DNA from: an uncultured Pseudomonadota bacterium
GTDB lineage: Bacteria > Pseudomonadota > Gammaproteobacteria > Xanthomonadales > Ahniellaceae
Reading direction: 5' to 3'
DNA length: 41,305 nucleotides
NCBI GenBank assembly: GCA_937996755.1
Contig: CALKUS010000088.1
Location: 1-41,305 of the forward strand
Both the position numbers and the translations under genes were made by a program. The notes beneath the pieces are model-generated. The model had not been told where the DNA came from, ran no database searches, and saw only the letters and a list, made by a program, of their open reading frames with translations. Below are positions 7,215 to 16,477 of this stretch, in pieces; the stretch's first letter is position 1; the number at the start of each line of letters is the position of its first letter.

Positions 7215-7300
7215 GCAGGGGGAGGGGGAGCAGGGAGGGCGCACGCCCGGGTGCCTCGCCGGAGGGGTGTACACGCCCTCCCGCCTCCCCCTCCCCCTGC
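7215..7300. repeat. Intergenic purine/pyrimidine inverted repeat, copy G
   Basis: Arms 7215-7241 and 7274-7300, 25 of 27 positions complementary, 32-nt loop. In the transcript of the upstream sensor gene (minus strand) the purine arm GCAGGGGGAGGGGGAGG comes first, beginning 2 nt after that gene's stop codon. This copy is the most G-rich of the family. Confidence 0.88.
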
Positions 7301-7302
7301 TC

Positions 7303-10300
7303 TTACGTGCGATCGCCGCGCTTCCCGACCGGCAGCTCGGTGACCGAGGCGGGCGTCGTGGCCGGCGCATTGCGCCGCTCCAGCTGTGCCTTGCGGTCGA
7401 GCAGGAATTTCATGCAGCGCTCGGAGTCGAGCGGGGTGGAAATGAGGTTGCCCTGGACCTCGTCGCAACGCTGCTCGCGCAGGTAGTCGAGCTGCTCGGG
7501 CGTCTCCACGCCTTCGGCGATGACGTCCAGGCCGAGCGAGTGCGCCATGGTGATGACGGTGGCGGTGATCGCTTCGTCGTCCGGGTCGGTGGTGATGTCG
7601 CCGACGAATTCCTTGTCGATCTTCAGCGTGTCGATCGGCAGGCGCTTGAGGTAGGCGAGCGACGAGTAACCCGTGCCGAAGTCGTCGATCGCGAGGTTCA
7701 CGCCGAGCGACTTGATCTGCGACAGCGTCTGGATCGACTGCTCGGCGTTCGCCATGACCATCGATTCGGTGAGCTCGAGCTCGATGCGGTGCGCGGGGAT
7801 GTCGAAGTCCTCGAGGATTTCCTTGAGCCGGTTGTACAGCTCGCCGCGCAGCAGCTGCAGCATCGAGACGTTCACGGCCATCGTCGTGCCCGTGAGGCCG
7901 GCGCGGATCCAGCGCTGCACCTGCACGCATGCTTCGCGCAGCACCCATTCGCCGATCGAGACGATCAGGCCGGTCTCCTCGGCGAGCGGGATGAACGTCA
8001 TCGGCGGCACCGGGCCGAGGTCGGGGTTGCGCCAGCGCAGCAGCGCCTCGACACCGGTGATGCGGCCGTCGCCCAGCGACATCTTCGGCTGGTACACGAG
8101 GTGGAATTCGCCGCGCTCCACGGCCTTGTGCAGGTGGCTCACCATCGACGCGCGCAGGCGCGCCTGCGCGTCCATCGCCTCGGTGTAGGTCTGGTACGTG
8201 TTGCGGCCCTTGTCCTTCGCCTGGTACATCGCCGTGTCGGCGTACTTGAGCAGGTCGGTCGGCACCTGGCCGTGGTCGGGATAGATCGAGATGCCGATCG
8301 ACGGCGAGATCACGACTTCGGTGCGGCCGTCGATGTCGAGCGGGCGCACGAACGCGTCCATGAGCTTCTGCGCGACGCGCTCGGCCTGCGCCTGGTCGAC
8401 GAGGTCCTCGATGATCACGGTGAACTCGTCGCCGCCGAGGCGCGCTACGGTGTCGGTTTCGCGCATGGTGGCCTGGATGCGCGCGGCGGCGGCCTTCAGC
8501 AGGCGGTCGCCGGCCGCGTGGCCCATCGAGTCGTTGACGTGCTTGAAGCGGTCGAGGTCGAGGAACAGCACGGCCACCTTCGCGCCGTGGCGGCGCGCGC
8601 GGATCAACGCGTGCGCGAGGCGCTCGCCGAGCAGCGTGCGGTTCGGCAGGCCGGTCAGCGTGTCGTAGTTCGCGAGGTAGCGCAGCTCCTGCTCGGCGCG
8701 CTTGCGGTCGGTGATGTCGGTGAGCACGCCCACCCAGTGCGTGCGCTGGCCCTTGCGGTCGACCACTTCGGACAGTTCGAGCCAGCAGAGGAATTCCTCG
8801 CCGTCCTTGCGCCGCTGCCAGATCTCGCCGCTCCAGTGCCCGGTGCGCACCAGCGTGTTGCGCAGCGCCTGGTGGAACTCGTCGGTGTGCTGGTCGCAAT
8901 TCAGGATCGACGACGGCTGGCCGACGATCTCGGGCTCGACGTAGCCCGTCATCCGCGTGAACGCCGGGTTGATCGACACGAAGCGGAAATCGAGCTCGGT
9001 GACCGTCACCGCCTCGCTCATCGATCGGATCACTTCCTCCGCGATGCGGCGGTCGCGCTCGGCTTCGCGCGTGCGCGTGATGTCGCGCGCCGTGCCCGCG
9101 ATGCGCAGCGGCTGGCCGTCGGCGTCGCGTTCCACGATCTTGCCGCGCGACAGCACCCAGAGCCAGTCGCCGCCGGCGTTGCGGATGCGGTGCTCGGACT
9201 CGAAGAACTCGCGCTGCCCCGCCACGTGCTCGGCGAGGATCTGCTCGACGAGCGGCAGGTCGTCGGGGTGCACCGCGCGCTTGCGCCAGTCGTCGCCCGA
9301 TACCTGCTGCTCGGGCTCGAAGCCGAGCAGGCCGTCCGCGCCGATGCGGAACAGCACGCCGCGGCGGATGTCCCAGTCCCAGAACTCGTCGCCGGAACCC
9401 CAGATCGCCACGCGCAGGCGCTCCTCGCGCTCGCGCAGCTCGCGCGTGTACTGCTTCTCGCGCTTCACCTTGCGCCGCTGGCCGAGGATCGGGAACGCGA
9501 TGGCCGCGGCCGCGACGAGCGCGTAGACGAGCTTCATCGGGCCGGTTGCCCACCAGACGGCCTTGACCTCGATCGGCAGCGTCAGCTCGGTCGGGCTCCA
9601 GCGCTGGTCGCGGTTGGTGCCGCGCACCCGCAGCGTGTAGGCGCCCGGGTCGAGATTGGTGAACGTGAGTTCGTGGCGCGTGCCGTTCGCGTGCCAGCCG
9701 TCGTCGAACCCCTCCATCCGGTACTCGAACTGGTTGCGGGACGGCGCGCCGAAATCGAGCGACGCGAACTCCACGCCGAGCGTGCGCTGGTCGTGGCGCA
9801 GCACCAGCCGTTGCAGCGCGTCCGCGTCGAACACCGTCTGGTGCCTGTCGCCGAGCTGCAGGCCGGTGAACGCGAGCCGCGGCTGGTAGTCGGAGAGCGT
9901 CATGCGCTCGGGCTGGAACAGGTTCACGCCCTGCGAGCCACCGAACGCGAGCCGCCCGTCGCGCAGCTTCAGCGCGGCGCCGCCGTTGAACTCGAGGCCC
10001 TGCAGGCCATCCTCGAGGCTGAAGCGGCGGAAGTGCTCGCTGTCGCGCTCGAAGCGCGTGATCCCGCGGTTCGTGCTGATCCAGAGGTCGCCGCGACCGT
10101 CCTCGAGGATCGCGTAGACCGTGGCGTTGGGCAGGCCGTCGCGCGCGAGGTAGCGGCGGAAGCGCGCGCCGTCCGGCGTCAGCTCGTCGAGGCGCGACAG
10201 GCCGTTGTGGCTGCCGACCCAGATCGTGCCGTCGTCGGATTCGTGGATCGCGCGCACGAGGTTGCCCGCGAGCGACTGGCGGTCGGCGCCGCCGCGCGGG

Positions 10301-12000
10301 ATGCGGCGCATCAGCCCGCTCACCGGGTCGAGCAGGTTGAGCCCGTCGAACGTGCCGATCCAGATGCGCCCGAGGCGGTCCTCGTGCAGCGCGAGCACGG
10401 CGTTGTGCCAGAGCGTCGCGTCGTCGCCCTGGATGCTGGCGAAGCGCGTCCAGCGATTCGCGTCGAACTGCACCCGCACGAGGCCGGCAGAAAACGTGCC
10501 GAGCCAGAGGCTGCCGTCGCGGCCGACCAGCATGGAGCGTACGGTCGCATCCGGCAGCGCGTCCGCGCGTGCGGGGTCGACCGGCAGCGCCGTGGCCTTG
10601 CGCGCAGCGGGATCGAGGCGGAACACGCCGTGGTTCGTGCTGATCCACAGGTGGCCATCGGGGCCGGCCGCCGCGATCGCGAACACGCGCAGTTCGTCGC
10701 CGCGCTCGGCGGCCGGCATCGCGTCGCGCAGGACGTCCAGGAAATACTCGAACGTGCGCGCGCGCTTGTCGTAGCGCTTGAGGCCGTCACCCTCGGTACC
10801 GATCCAGAGGCTGCCGCGCTGGTCCTCGAACAGGCAGCGCACGTTGTTCGTGTCGACGAACGGCCGCGTCGAATCGTCGTCGAGCAGGTAGCGGAACTTC
10901 GCGCCGGACGGATCGGCGCGCGCGACGCCGTGCACGTCGCCGCCGACCCACAGCAGGCCGGAGCGATCGAGCATCATCGTGCGCACGGAATCCTCCGGCA
11001 CGCTGCCCGCGATGCGCGGGTCGTTGCGCATGCGTTCGACGGCGCCCGTGCGCGGGTCGAGCGTGGCGACGCCGCCGCCGTAAACGGCCAACCAGAGGCG
11101 TCCATCGCGCGCCTGCTCGATGTCGTACACCGCGCTGCGTGCCGCCGTCTCCGCCGGCCAGGTCGGCGCGACCGTGCCGTCCGGGGCGATGCGCGACAGG
11201 CCCGTCTCCGTGCCGGCCCAGACCTGGCCGTTGCTGTCCACGAGCACGGAGATCACCGGGCCGGCGAGCGCCGGCGCCAGGCGCTGCGCCTGCAGCGTGC
11301 CCGCGTCGACGCGATACAGGCCCGCCGTCGTGGCTGCGTACATCGCGCCGTCGCGCGCGAACGCGAACTGCCGCACCTGTGCCGCGCCGCCGGCATCCGG
11401 GCCGAACACGAGCACGTCGCGGCGTGTGCCGTCGGTCGCCGCCAGCTCGATGCCGGTGCGCGAGCCGATCCAGAGCCCGCGCTGCGGCTGCCACGCGAGC
11501 GCGCCGATCGCGCCGCGCGCCTGGCCCGGCTTCACGGGATCGCCGTCGACGACGAAGCGATCGGCCGCCGCGTCGAACCGCGCGATGCCGCTGCCATTCG
11601 TGCCTACCCACAGGCGACCCTCGCCGTCCTCGGCGAGCGCCGTCACGAAGCTGTCGGGCAGGCTGTCGGGATCCTCGGGATTGTGCTGGAACAGCTCGAA
11701 GCGATAGCCGTCGTAGCGATGCAGCCCGCCCTGGGTCGCCACCCAGACGAAACCCGTGCGGTCCTGGAGCATCGCGTTGACGGTGTTCTGCGCCAGGTCT
11801 TCGTCGGCGCTGACGCGCTCGAAGTAGTACGCCCGCTCGTGCGCGGACGCGACGAGCGGGACGACCGCCAGCATGGCCGCAACCACGCGCGCCGCGAATC
11901 GCGCGCCATCCGGAATGGCTCGTTTCGTGCGCACGCGCTTTCGCGAAAGCTCCCGCTTCGGCATGCCGCGAAATGCGCCACGCCGCTTGAAACCGAGCAT
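7303..12000 (-). CDS. Periplasmic propeller sensor with PAS, GGDEF and EAL domains (cyclic di-GMP)
   Basis: 1565 residues from the ATG at 12000; starts at 11964 (ATG) or a later GTG would give a shorter signal peptide region. Order: signal sequence ending VASAHE; about 700 residues of two-component-regulator propeller repeats (units such as DRTGFVWVATQGGLHRYDG, EDGEGRLWVGTNGSG); a Y_Y_Y-type beta domain (about 740-815); one membrane span (about 822-842); two PAS/PAC units (about 865-1110); GGDEF domain with intact LGGDEF and an RETD inhibitory site just before; EAL domain with EALLRWRNP, NVS, ELTES, DDFGTGYSSL, KIDKEF and AEGVET. It therefore looks competent both to make and to break cyclic di-GMP, in response to a periplasmic ligand. 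The late EAL signature, usually QGYxFSRPL, reads QGNLISTPL here. It is divergent from ygfB. Confidence 0.93.
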   Translation of the reverse strand: MLGFKRRGAFRGMPKRELSRKRVRTKRAIPDGARFAARVVAAMLAVVPLVASAHERAYYFERVSADEDLAQNTVNAMLQDRTGFVWVATQGGLHRYDGYRFELFQHNPEDPDSLPDSFVTALAEDGEGRLWVGTNGSGIARFDAAADRFVVDGDPVKPGQARGAIGALAWQPQRGLWIGSRTGIELAATDGTRRDVLVFGPDAGGAAQVRQFAFARDGAMYAATTAGLYRVDAGTLQAQRLAPALAGPVISVLVDSNGQVWAGTETGLSRIAPDGTVAPTWPAETAARSAVYDIEQARDGRLWLAVYGGGVATLDPRTGAVERMRNDPRIAGSVPEDSVRTMMLDRSGLLWVGGDVHGVARADPSGAKFRYLLDDDSTRPFVDTNNVRCLFEDQRGSLWIGTEGDGLKRYDKRARTFEYFLDVLRDAMPAAERGDELRVFAIAAAGPDGHLWISTNHGVFRLDPAARKATALPVDPARADALPDATVRSMLVGRDGSLWLGTFSAGLVRVQFDANRWTRFASIQGDDATLWHNAVLALHEDRLGRIWIGTFDGLNLLDPVSGLMRRIPRGGADRQSLAGNLVRAIHESDDGTIWVGSHNGLSRLDELTPDGARFRRYLARDGLPNATVYAILEDGRGDLWISTNRGITRFERDSEHFRRFSLEDGLQGLEFNGGAALKLRDGRLAFGGSQGVNLFQPERMTLSDYQPRLAFTGLQLGDRHQTVFDADALQRLVLRHDQRTLGVEFASLDFGAPSRNQFEYRMEGFDDGWHANGTRHELTFTNLDPGAYTLRVRGTNRDQRWSPTELTLPIEVKAVWWATGPMKLVYALVAAAAIAFPILGQRRKVKREKQYTRELREREERLRVAIWGSGDEFWDWDIRRGVLFRIGADGLLGFEPEQQVSGDDWRKRAVHPDDLPLVEQILAEHVAGQREFFESEHRIRNAGGDWLWVLSRGKIVERDADGQPLRIAGTARDITRTREAERDRRIAEEVIRSMSEAVTVTELDFRFVSINPAFTRMTGYVEPEIVGQPSSILNCDQHTDEFHQALRNTLVRTGHWSGEIWQRRKDGEEFLCWLELSEVVDRKGQRTHWVGVLTDITDRKRAEQELRYLANYDTLTGLPNRTLLGERLAHALIRARRHGAKVAVLFLDLDRFKHVNDSMGHAAGDRLLKAAAARIQATMRETDTVARLGGDEFTVIIEDLVDQAQAERVAQKLMDAFVRPLDIDGRTEVVISPSIGISIYPDHGQVPTDLLKYADTAMYQAKDKGRNTYQTYTEAMDAQARLRASMVSHLHKAVERGEFHLVYQPKMSLGDGRITGVEALLRWRNPDLGPVPPMTFIPLAEETGLIVSIGEWVLREACVQVQRWIRAGLTGTTMAVNVSMLQLLRGELYNRLKEILEDFDIPAHRIELELTESMVMANAEQSIQTLSQIKSLGVNLAIDDFGTGYSSLAYLKRLPIDTLKIDKEFVGDITTDPDDEAITATVITMAHSLGLDVIAEGVETPEQLDYLREQRCDEVQGNLISTPLDSERCMKFLLDRKAQLERRNAPATTPASVTELPVGKRGDRT

Positions 12001-12090
12001 AGCGCGGGGTTCCGGACCCGGCGAGCCCCGCGTCACCGGGCGCGGCGATTGCTAGAATCCCCGCAGTCCCCGCTTGCGCAGCCACCCGCC

Positions 12091-12648
12091 GTGACCGCCG
12101 TCGCCACCCATGCCGAGCTCTCCCGGACGCTGCACCAGCTGCGTGCCGGCGTGAGCGCCTCGGAGCTGCACGGCTCGATCACCGGCTTCCTCTGCGCGGG
12201 CGGCCTGCCGCGCGACGGCCGCTGGCTGCACGCGCTCGCGCTCGACGAGGTGGACGCCGCCGTGGCCGACGCCGGCGAGCAACCGCTGTTCGACCGGCTG
12301 TTCAGCGCCTGTGCCGAAGAGCTCGCGGATCCGGAGCTCGCGTTCGGCCTCTTGCTCCCCGACGACTCGGCCTCGATCGACGACCGCGCCGTCGCGCTGG
12401 TCGACTGGTGCCGCGGCTTCCTCGGCGGGCTCGGCGTGTCCGGCGCCGACGTGGACAATGGCCTCGGGGGCGAGGGCGGGGAGGTGCTGAGCGACCTCGC
12501 GCGCATCGCGGCCACGCGCTTCGATGCCGGCGACACCGCCGAAGACGACGAGGAGGCGTATGCCGAAGTCGTGGAATACGTGCGCGTCGGCGTGCTCCTG
12601 CTGCACAGCGTGCTCGGCCGTGCGCCGGGCAATGCCACGCGCCACTAG
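12091..12648 (+). CDS. ygfB: UPF0149/YgfB family protein
   Basis: 185 residues from a GTG at 12091. The family pattern is present: ELHGSITGFLCAGG near the N-terminus, LPDDSASIDDRAVALVDWCRGFLGGLG in the middle (residues split: DDRAVALVDWC, RGFLGGLG), and an acidic DEEAYAEVVEYVRVGVLLL close to the end. YgfB is a small helical protein encoded just upstream of pepP across gammaproteobacteria; in Pseudomonas it affects ampDh3 expression, but its general role is unclear. A -10-like TAGAAT at 12053-12058 lies 33 nt before the start. It ends 9 nt before pepP, so the two are an operon. Confidence 0.93.
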   Translation: MTAVATHAELSRTLHQLRAGVSASELHGSITGFLCAGGLPRDGRWLHALALDEVDAAVADAGEQPLFDRLFSACAEELADPELAFGLLLPDDSASIDDRAVALVDWCRGFLGGLGVSGADVDNGLGGEGGEVLSDLARIAATRFDAGDTAEDDEEAYAEVVEYVRVGVLLLHSVLGRAPGNATRH

Positions 12649-12657
12649 GGTGATGGC

Positions 12658-14019
12658 GTGAATTCCGGCTCCCGCTCCGGGCTCGCGACGCGCGAAGAGT
12701 CGGCGGCGAGCGCGGTGCCGCGCAACGAGTTCCTGCGCCGGCGCAAGCAGCTCATGCGCATGACGGGACGCGAGTCGATCGTGATCGTCGCCGCCGCGCC
12801 CGAGCGCATCCGCAGCAACGACGCGCATTACCCGTATCGCCAGGACAGCGACTTCCACTACCTCACCGGTTTTCCCGAGCCCGAGGCGGTCGTCGCGCTG
12901 ATCCCGGGCCGCGCGCACGGCGAGCACATCCTGTTCTGCCGCGAGCGCGATCCCGAGCGCGAGCGCTGGGACGGCCCGCGCGCGGGCGCCGAGGGCGCCG
13001 TCGAGCAGTACGGCTTCGACGATGCGTTCCCGATCGGCGACATCGACGACATCCTGCCCGGCATGATCGAGGGCAGGGAGCGCGTCTATTACCACTTCGG
13101 GCGCGACACCGACTTCGACCTGAAGCTGATGGGCTGGGTGAACCGCGTGCGCAGCCTCGTGCGCACGGGCGCGAAGCCGCCGCACGAATTCGTGGCGCTC
13201 GGCCACCTGCTGCACGACATGCGCCTGTACAAGTCGCGCGCCGAGCTGCGCGTGATGCGCCGCGCCGCGCGCATCACGGCCGACGCGCACGTGCGCGCGA
13301 TGCGCGCCGTGCGGCCGGGCATGAACGAGGGTGCGATCGAGGCGGAAGTCCTGCACGAGTTCCGCACGCAGGCCGCCGTTGCCGCGTACGAGCCGATCGT
13401 GGGCGGCGGTGCCAACGCCTGCGTGCTGCATTACCGCGGCAACAGCGCGCCGCTCCGCGACGGCGACCTGCTGCTGCTCGACGCCGGCGCCGAATACCAG
13501 TGCTACGCCGCGGACGTCACGCGCACGTTCCCGGTGAACGGGCGCTATTCGCCGGAGCAGCGCGCGATCTACGACGTCGTGCTCGAGGCGCAGCTCGCCG
13601 CGATCGACGCCGCGCGCCCCGGCAACAGCTGGATCGCGCCGCACGACGCGGCGTTGCGCGCGATCACGCGCGGCCTCATCCGCCTGGGCCTGGTGAAGGG
13701 CACGGTCGATGCCGCGATCCGCGACGAGGCATACAAGCCGTTCTTCATGCACAAGACCGGCCACTGGATCGGCCTCGACGTGCACGACGTGGGCGACTAC
13801 CGCATCGACGGCGAGTTCCGCGAGCTCGAGCCCGGCATGGTCATGACGGTGGAGCCGGGCCTGTACATCGCGGCCGACGAGAAGCGCGTGCCCGCGAAAT
13901 GGCGCGGCATCGGCGTCCGCATCGAGGACGACGTCGTCGTCACGCGCGGCGAGCCCGACGTGCTCACGTCCGCGGTCCCGAAGGACCCCGACGAGATCGA
14001 GCGCCTGATGTCGCGCTGA
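12658..14019 (+). CDS. pepP: Xaa-Pro aminopeptidase (aminopeptidase P)
   Basis: 453 residues from a GTG at 12658 (an ATG at 12652 is followed at once by a stop in its frame). It removes an N-terminal residue preceding proline. The AMP_N domain (about 15-150) carries FHYLTGFPEPEAVVALIPG. The M24 pita-bread domain (about 185-440) has all five metal ligands: two Asp in LLDAGAEYQCYAADVTRTFP, His in HKTGHWIGLDVHDVG, Glu in MTVEPGLYI and Glu in GVRIEDDVVVT. Length matches E. coli PepP (441). It follows ygfB and is followed after 16 nt by a permease instead of the usual ubiH. Confidence 0.96.
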   Translation: MNSGSRSGLATREESAASAVPRNEFLRRRKQLMRMTGRESIVIVAAAPERIRSNDAHYPYRQDSDFHYLTGFPEPEAVVALIPGRAHGEHILFCRERDPERERWDGPRAGAEGAVEQYGFDDAFPIGDIDDILPGMIEGRERVYYHFGRDTDFDLKLMGWVNRVRSLVRTGAKPPHEFVALGHLLHDMRLYKSRAELRVMRRAARITADAHVRAMRAVRPGMNEGAIEAEVLHEFRTQAAVAAYEPIVGGGANACVLHYRGNSAPLRDGDLLLLDAGAEYQCYAADVTRTFPVNGRYSPEQRAIYDVVLEAQLAAIDAARPGNSWIAPHDAALRAITRGLIRLGLVKGTVDAAIRDEAYKPFFMHKTGHWIGLDVHDVGDYRIDGEFRELEPGMVMTVEPGLYIAADEKRVPAKWRGIGVRIEDDVVVTRGEPDVLTSAVPKDPDEIERLMSR

Positions 14020-14035
14020 CCGCGACGCGACCCTG

Positions 14036-16477
14036 ATGGCCATTCGCCTTGCGTTGAGGTCCCTGCGGCGCACGCCGGCGTTCACGCTGGCGGCGGTCCT
14101 CACGCTCGTGGTGGGCATCGCGTCGGCCGGCGCGATGTTCGCGGTCGTGTACGGGTTGCTGCTCGCGCCGCTGCCGTACGCCGAACCCGAACGCCTCGTC
14201 AGCGTGCGCCTGCAGGCGCCGGACTCGGGCGAAATCCCGATGCCGCCGGCGCTGCAGGTCCTCTATTCGCGCGACGCGCGCACGCTCGACGCCGTCGCGT
14301 TCTACCGGACCGGCAGCACCAACGTCTGGACCGAGGGCGGCGACGCCGACAGCGTCGTCGCGACCTGGGCGAGCGCGTCGACGATCGCGATGCTGGGCGC
14401 GCAGCCGTTGCTCGGCCGCTCGTTCACGCCCGAGGAAGAGGTGCGCGGCGGGCCGGACGCCGTGATCCTGGGCGAGGCCGAATGGCGCAACCGTTTCGGT
14501 GCGGCGCCCGACGTGATCGGCAGGACGTTGATGGTGAACAGCGTCGCGCGAGAGATCGTGGGCGTGATGCCGGAATCGTTCGCCTTCCCGATGCTCCCGG
14601 AACGAACCCGCCTGTGGCTGCCCGCGAAGCGCGCCGGCGACGCGACGGTCGGCGAATTCGCCTACGCGGGCGTGGCGCGCCTCGCGCCGGGCGCGACGGT
14701 CGACGACGCGGGACGCGAGCTCGCCACGATCCTGCCGCGGCTCGCGGACGCGTTCCCGCGGCTGCAGTCCGGCGGCGCGACGGCCGCGTGGCTCGCCGAT
14801 TCGCGGGCCGTGCCGCAGGTGGTGCCCTTGCGCGACGAGATCACGGGCGGCATCGCGCAGACGCTGTGGATGCTCGCCGCCGCGGCGGGGCTGGTGTTGC
14901 TGGTCGCGCTCGCGAACGTGGCGAACCTGCTGCTGGTGCGCGCCGACGCGCGACAGGCGGAGCTCGCGGTGCGCGCCGCGCTCGGCGCCAGCGGGCTGCG
15001 CATCGCGATGCCGTTCGCTGCCGAGGCACTCGTGCTCGGCGCAACGGCCGGCATGCTCGCGCTGCTGCTCGTGCACGGCGCCGTCGCGGTGCTCGTGGCG
15101 TACGGCCCCGCCGACGTGCCGCGGCTCGCGCAGCTCGGCGTCGGCGCGCCCGCGACGCTGTTCGTCGTCGTCGCGAGCGCGCTGGGGGCGTGCGTCTGCG
15201 CGGTGGTTCCGGCGTTGCGCTCGTGGCGCGCCGGCGCCTCGCCGAACCTGCGCGAGGGTGGGCGCAACGCGTCCGCCGGCCGATCGCGATTGCGCGTCCG
15301 CGCGGCGGTCGCGACGCTGCAGGTCGCCGTGGCGCTCGTCGTCACGGTCGGCTCCGCGCTGCTGCTGCGCACCGCGCATGAACTGCACCAGGTGCGCCCG
15401 GGCTTCGACGCCGCGCAGGTGACCACGCTGCGCACGCAACTGCCGATGGCGCGCTACGGCGAAGCCGAAGCGGTCGCCTTCTACGCACGGCTGGTCGAGC
15501 AGGTGCGACAGTTGCCGTCGGTGCAGGACGCAGGTGTTGCGCGCAAGGTGCCGCTGGGCAGCGGCGCACCGCTCGAGGAAGTCTTCGGCAGCGATGCGGA
15601 CGCGAGCACGCGCGCGTTGCCCGTCGCCGTCGTCGACGACGGGTACTTCGCGGCGCTCTCGATTCCGCTGCTCGCCGGTCGCGGGTTCCGGAGCCCGCGG
15701 CTCGAGCGTGGCACCGACGTCGTGATCAGCCGCCAGGCGGCGGCGACGGTCTTCGGGGACGCGACCGGTACGGCATCCGTGGGCAGGCGCCTGCGGCTCG
15801 CGCCGTCCGGGCCCGAATACGACGTCGTCGGCGTGGTGGGCGACGTGCGCGACGAAGCGCTCGCGAAGGCGCCGTCGGCGCTCGTCTACCGCGCGCTGTC
15901 CGTGCGGGTCGATCCGGCCGTCGAGCCGGCCACGCCACGCAACATGGCGCTGGTCGTGCGATCGAGCGGCGGCACGGCCGCGCTCGTGCCGGCAATCCGC
16001 CGGATCGTGCGCGAGCTCGACCCGACCGTCCCGATGTACGGCGTCGCGGCGATGCGCGACACGGTCCGCGCGTCGACGTCGCGCCTGGCGCTCGCGCTCG
16101 CGTGCATTTCGTTCGCGGCCGCGATCACGCTTTTGCTCGGCACGATCGGGCTGTACGGCGTGATGGCCTACATGGTCGCGCTGCGCACGCGCGAGTTCGG
16201 CGTGCGCGTGGCGCTGGGCGCGGATCCGCACGGCATCGCCCGGCTGGTCGCGAAGCACGGATTCGGGCTGACGGCGATCGGCATCGCCGCCGGGTTCGCC
16301 GCATACGCGCTGGCGGCGCCGTTGCTGCGCGCGTTCCTGTTCGGCGTCACGGTGGCCGACCCCGCGACGCTCGCGGGCGCGACGCTCGTGCTGCTCGCCA
16401 CGGCCGGCCTCGCGAGCTGGCTGCCGGCGCGGCGCGCCGCGCGCGTCGATCCGGCGCTTGCGTTGCGTGCCGACTAG
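14036..16477 (+). CDS. ADOP-type duplicated FtsX/MacB permease
   Basis: 813 residues. N-terminal MAIRLALRSLRRTPAFTLAAVLTLVVGIA is the usual ADOP (acidobacterial duplicated orphan permease) start, with a first membrane segment. A periplasmic MacB_PCD-like domain follows (about 50-265), then an FtsX-type three-span unit (about 275-400: TLWMLAAAAGLVLLVALANVANLLLVRADAR). A second copy of both follows, ending with TIGLYGVMAYMVALRTREFGVRVALGA and the tail RRAARVDPALALRAD. Such proteins usually have no adjacent ATPase, and there is none here. Its substrate is unknown; the related MacB exports peptides and macrolides. Its stop codon shares the tetranucleotide CTAG with the convergent pepQ gene. Confidence 0.9.
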   Translation: MAIRLALRSLRRTPAFTLAAVLTLVVGIASAGAMFAVVYGLLLAPLPYAEPERLVSVRLQAPDSGEIPMPPALQVLYSRDARTLDAVAFYRTGSTNVWTEGGDADSVVATWASASTIAMLGAQPLLGRSFTPEEEVRGGPDAVILGEAEWRNRFGAAPDVIGRTLMVNSVAREIVGVMPESFAFPMLPERTRLWLPAKRAGDATVGEFAYAGVARLAPGATVDDAGRELATILPRLADAFPRLQSGGATAAWLADSRAVPQVVPLRDEITGGIAQTLWMLAAAAGLVLLVALANVANLLLVRADARQAELAVRAALGASGLRIAMPFAAEALVLGATAGMLALLLVHGAVAVLVAYGPADVPRLAQLGVGAPATLFVVVASALGACVCAVVPALRSWRAGASPNLREGGRNASAGRSRLRVRAAVATLQVAVALVVTVGSALLLRTAHELHQVRPGFDAAQVTTLRTQLPMARYGEAEAVAFYARLVEQVRQLPSVQDAGVARKVPLGSGAPLEEVFGSDADASTRALPVAVVDDGYFAALSIPLLAGRGFRSPRLERGTDVVISRQAAATVFGDATGTASVGRRLRLAPSGPEYDVVGVVGDVRDEALAKAPSALVYRALSVRVDPAVEPATPRNMALVVRSSGGTAALVPAIRRIVRELDPTVPMYGVAAMRDTVRASTSRLALALACISFAAAITLLLGTIGLYGVMAYMVALRTREFGVRVALGADPHGIARLVAKHGFGLTAIGIAAGFAAYALAAPLLRAFLFGVTVADPATLAGATLVLLATAGLASWLPARRAARVDPALALRAD

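Noticed and set aside
7135..12090. A very long plus-strand open frame antisense to the propeller sensor, joined to ygfB
   Set aside because: Its translation is Arg/Ala/His/Val-rich nonsense typical of the antisense frame of a high-GC gene; only the part from the GTG at 12091 is a real protein (YgfB).
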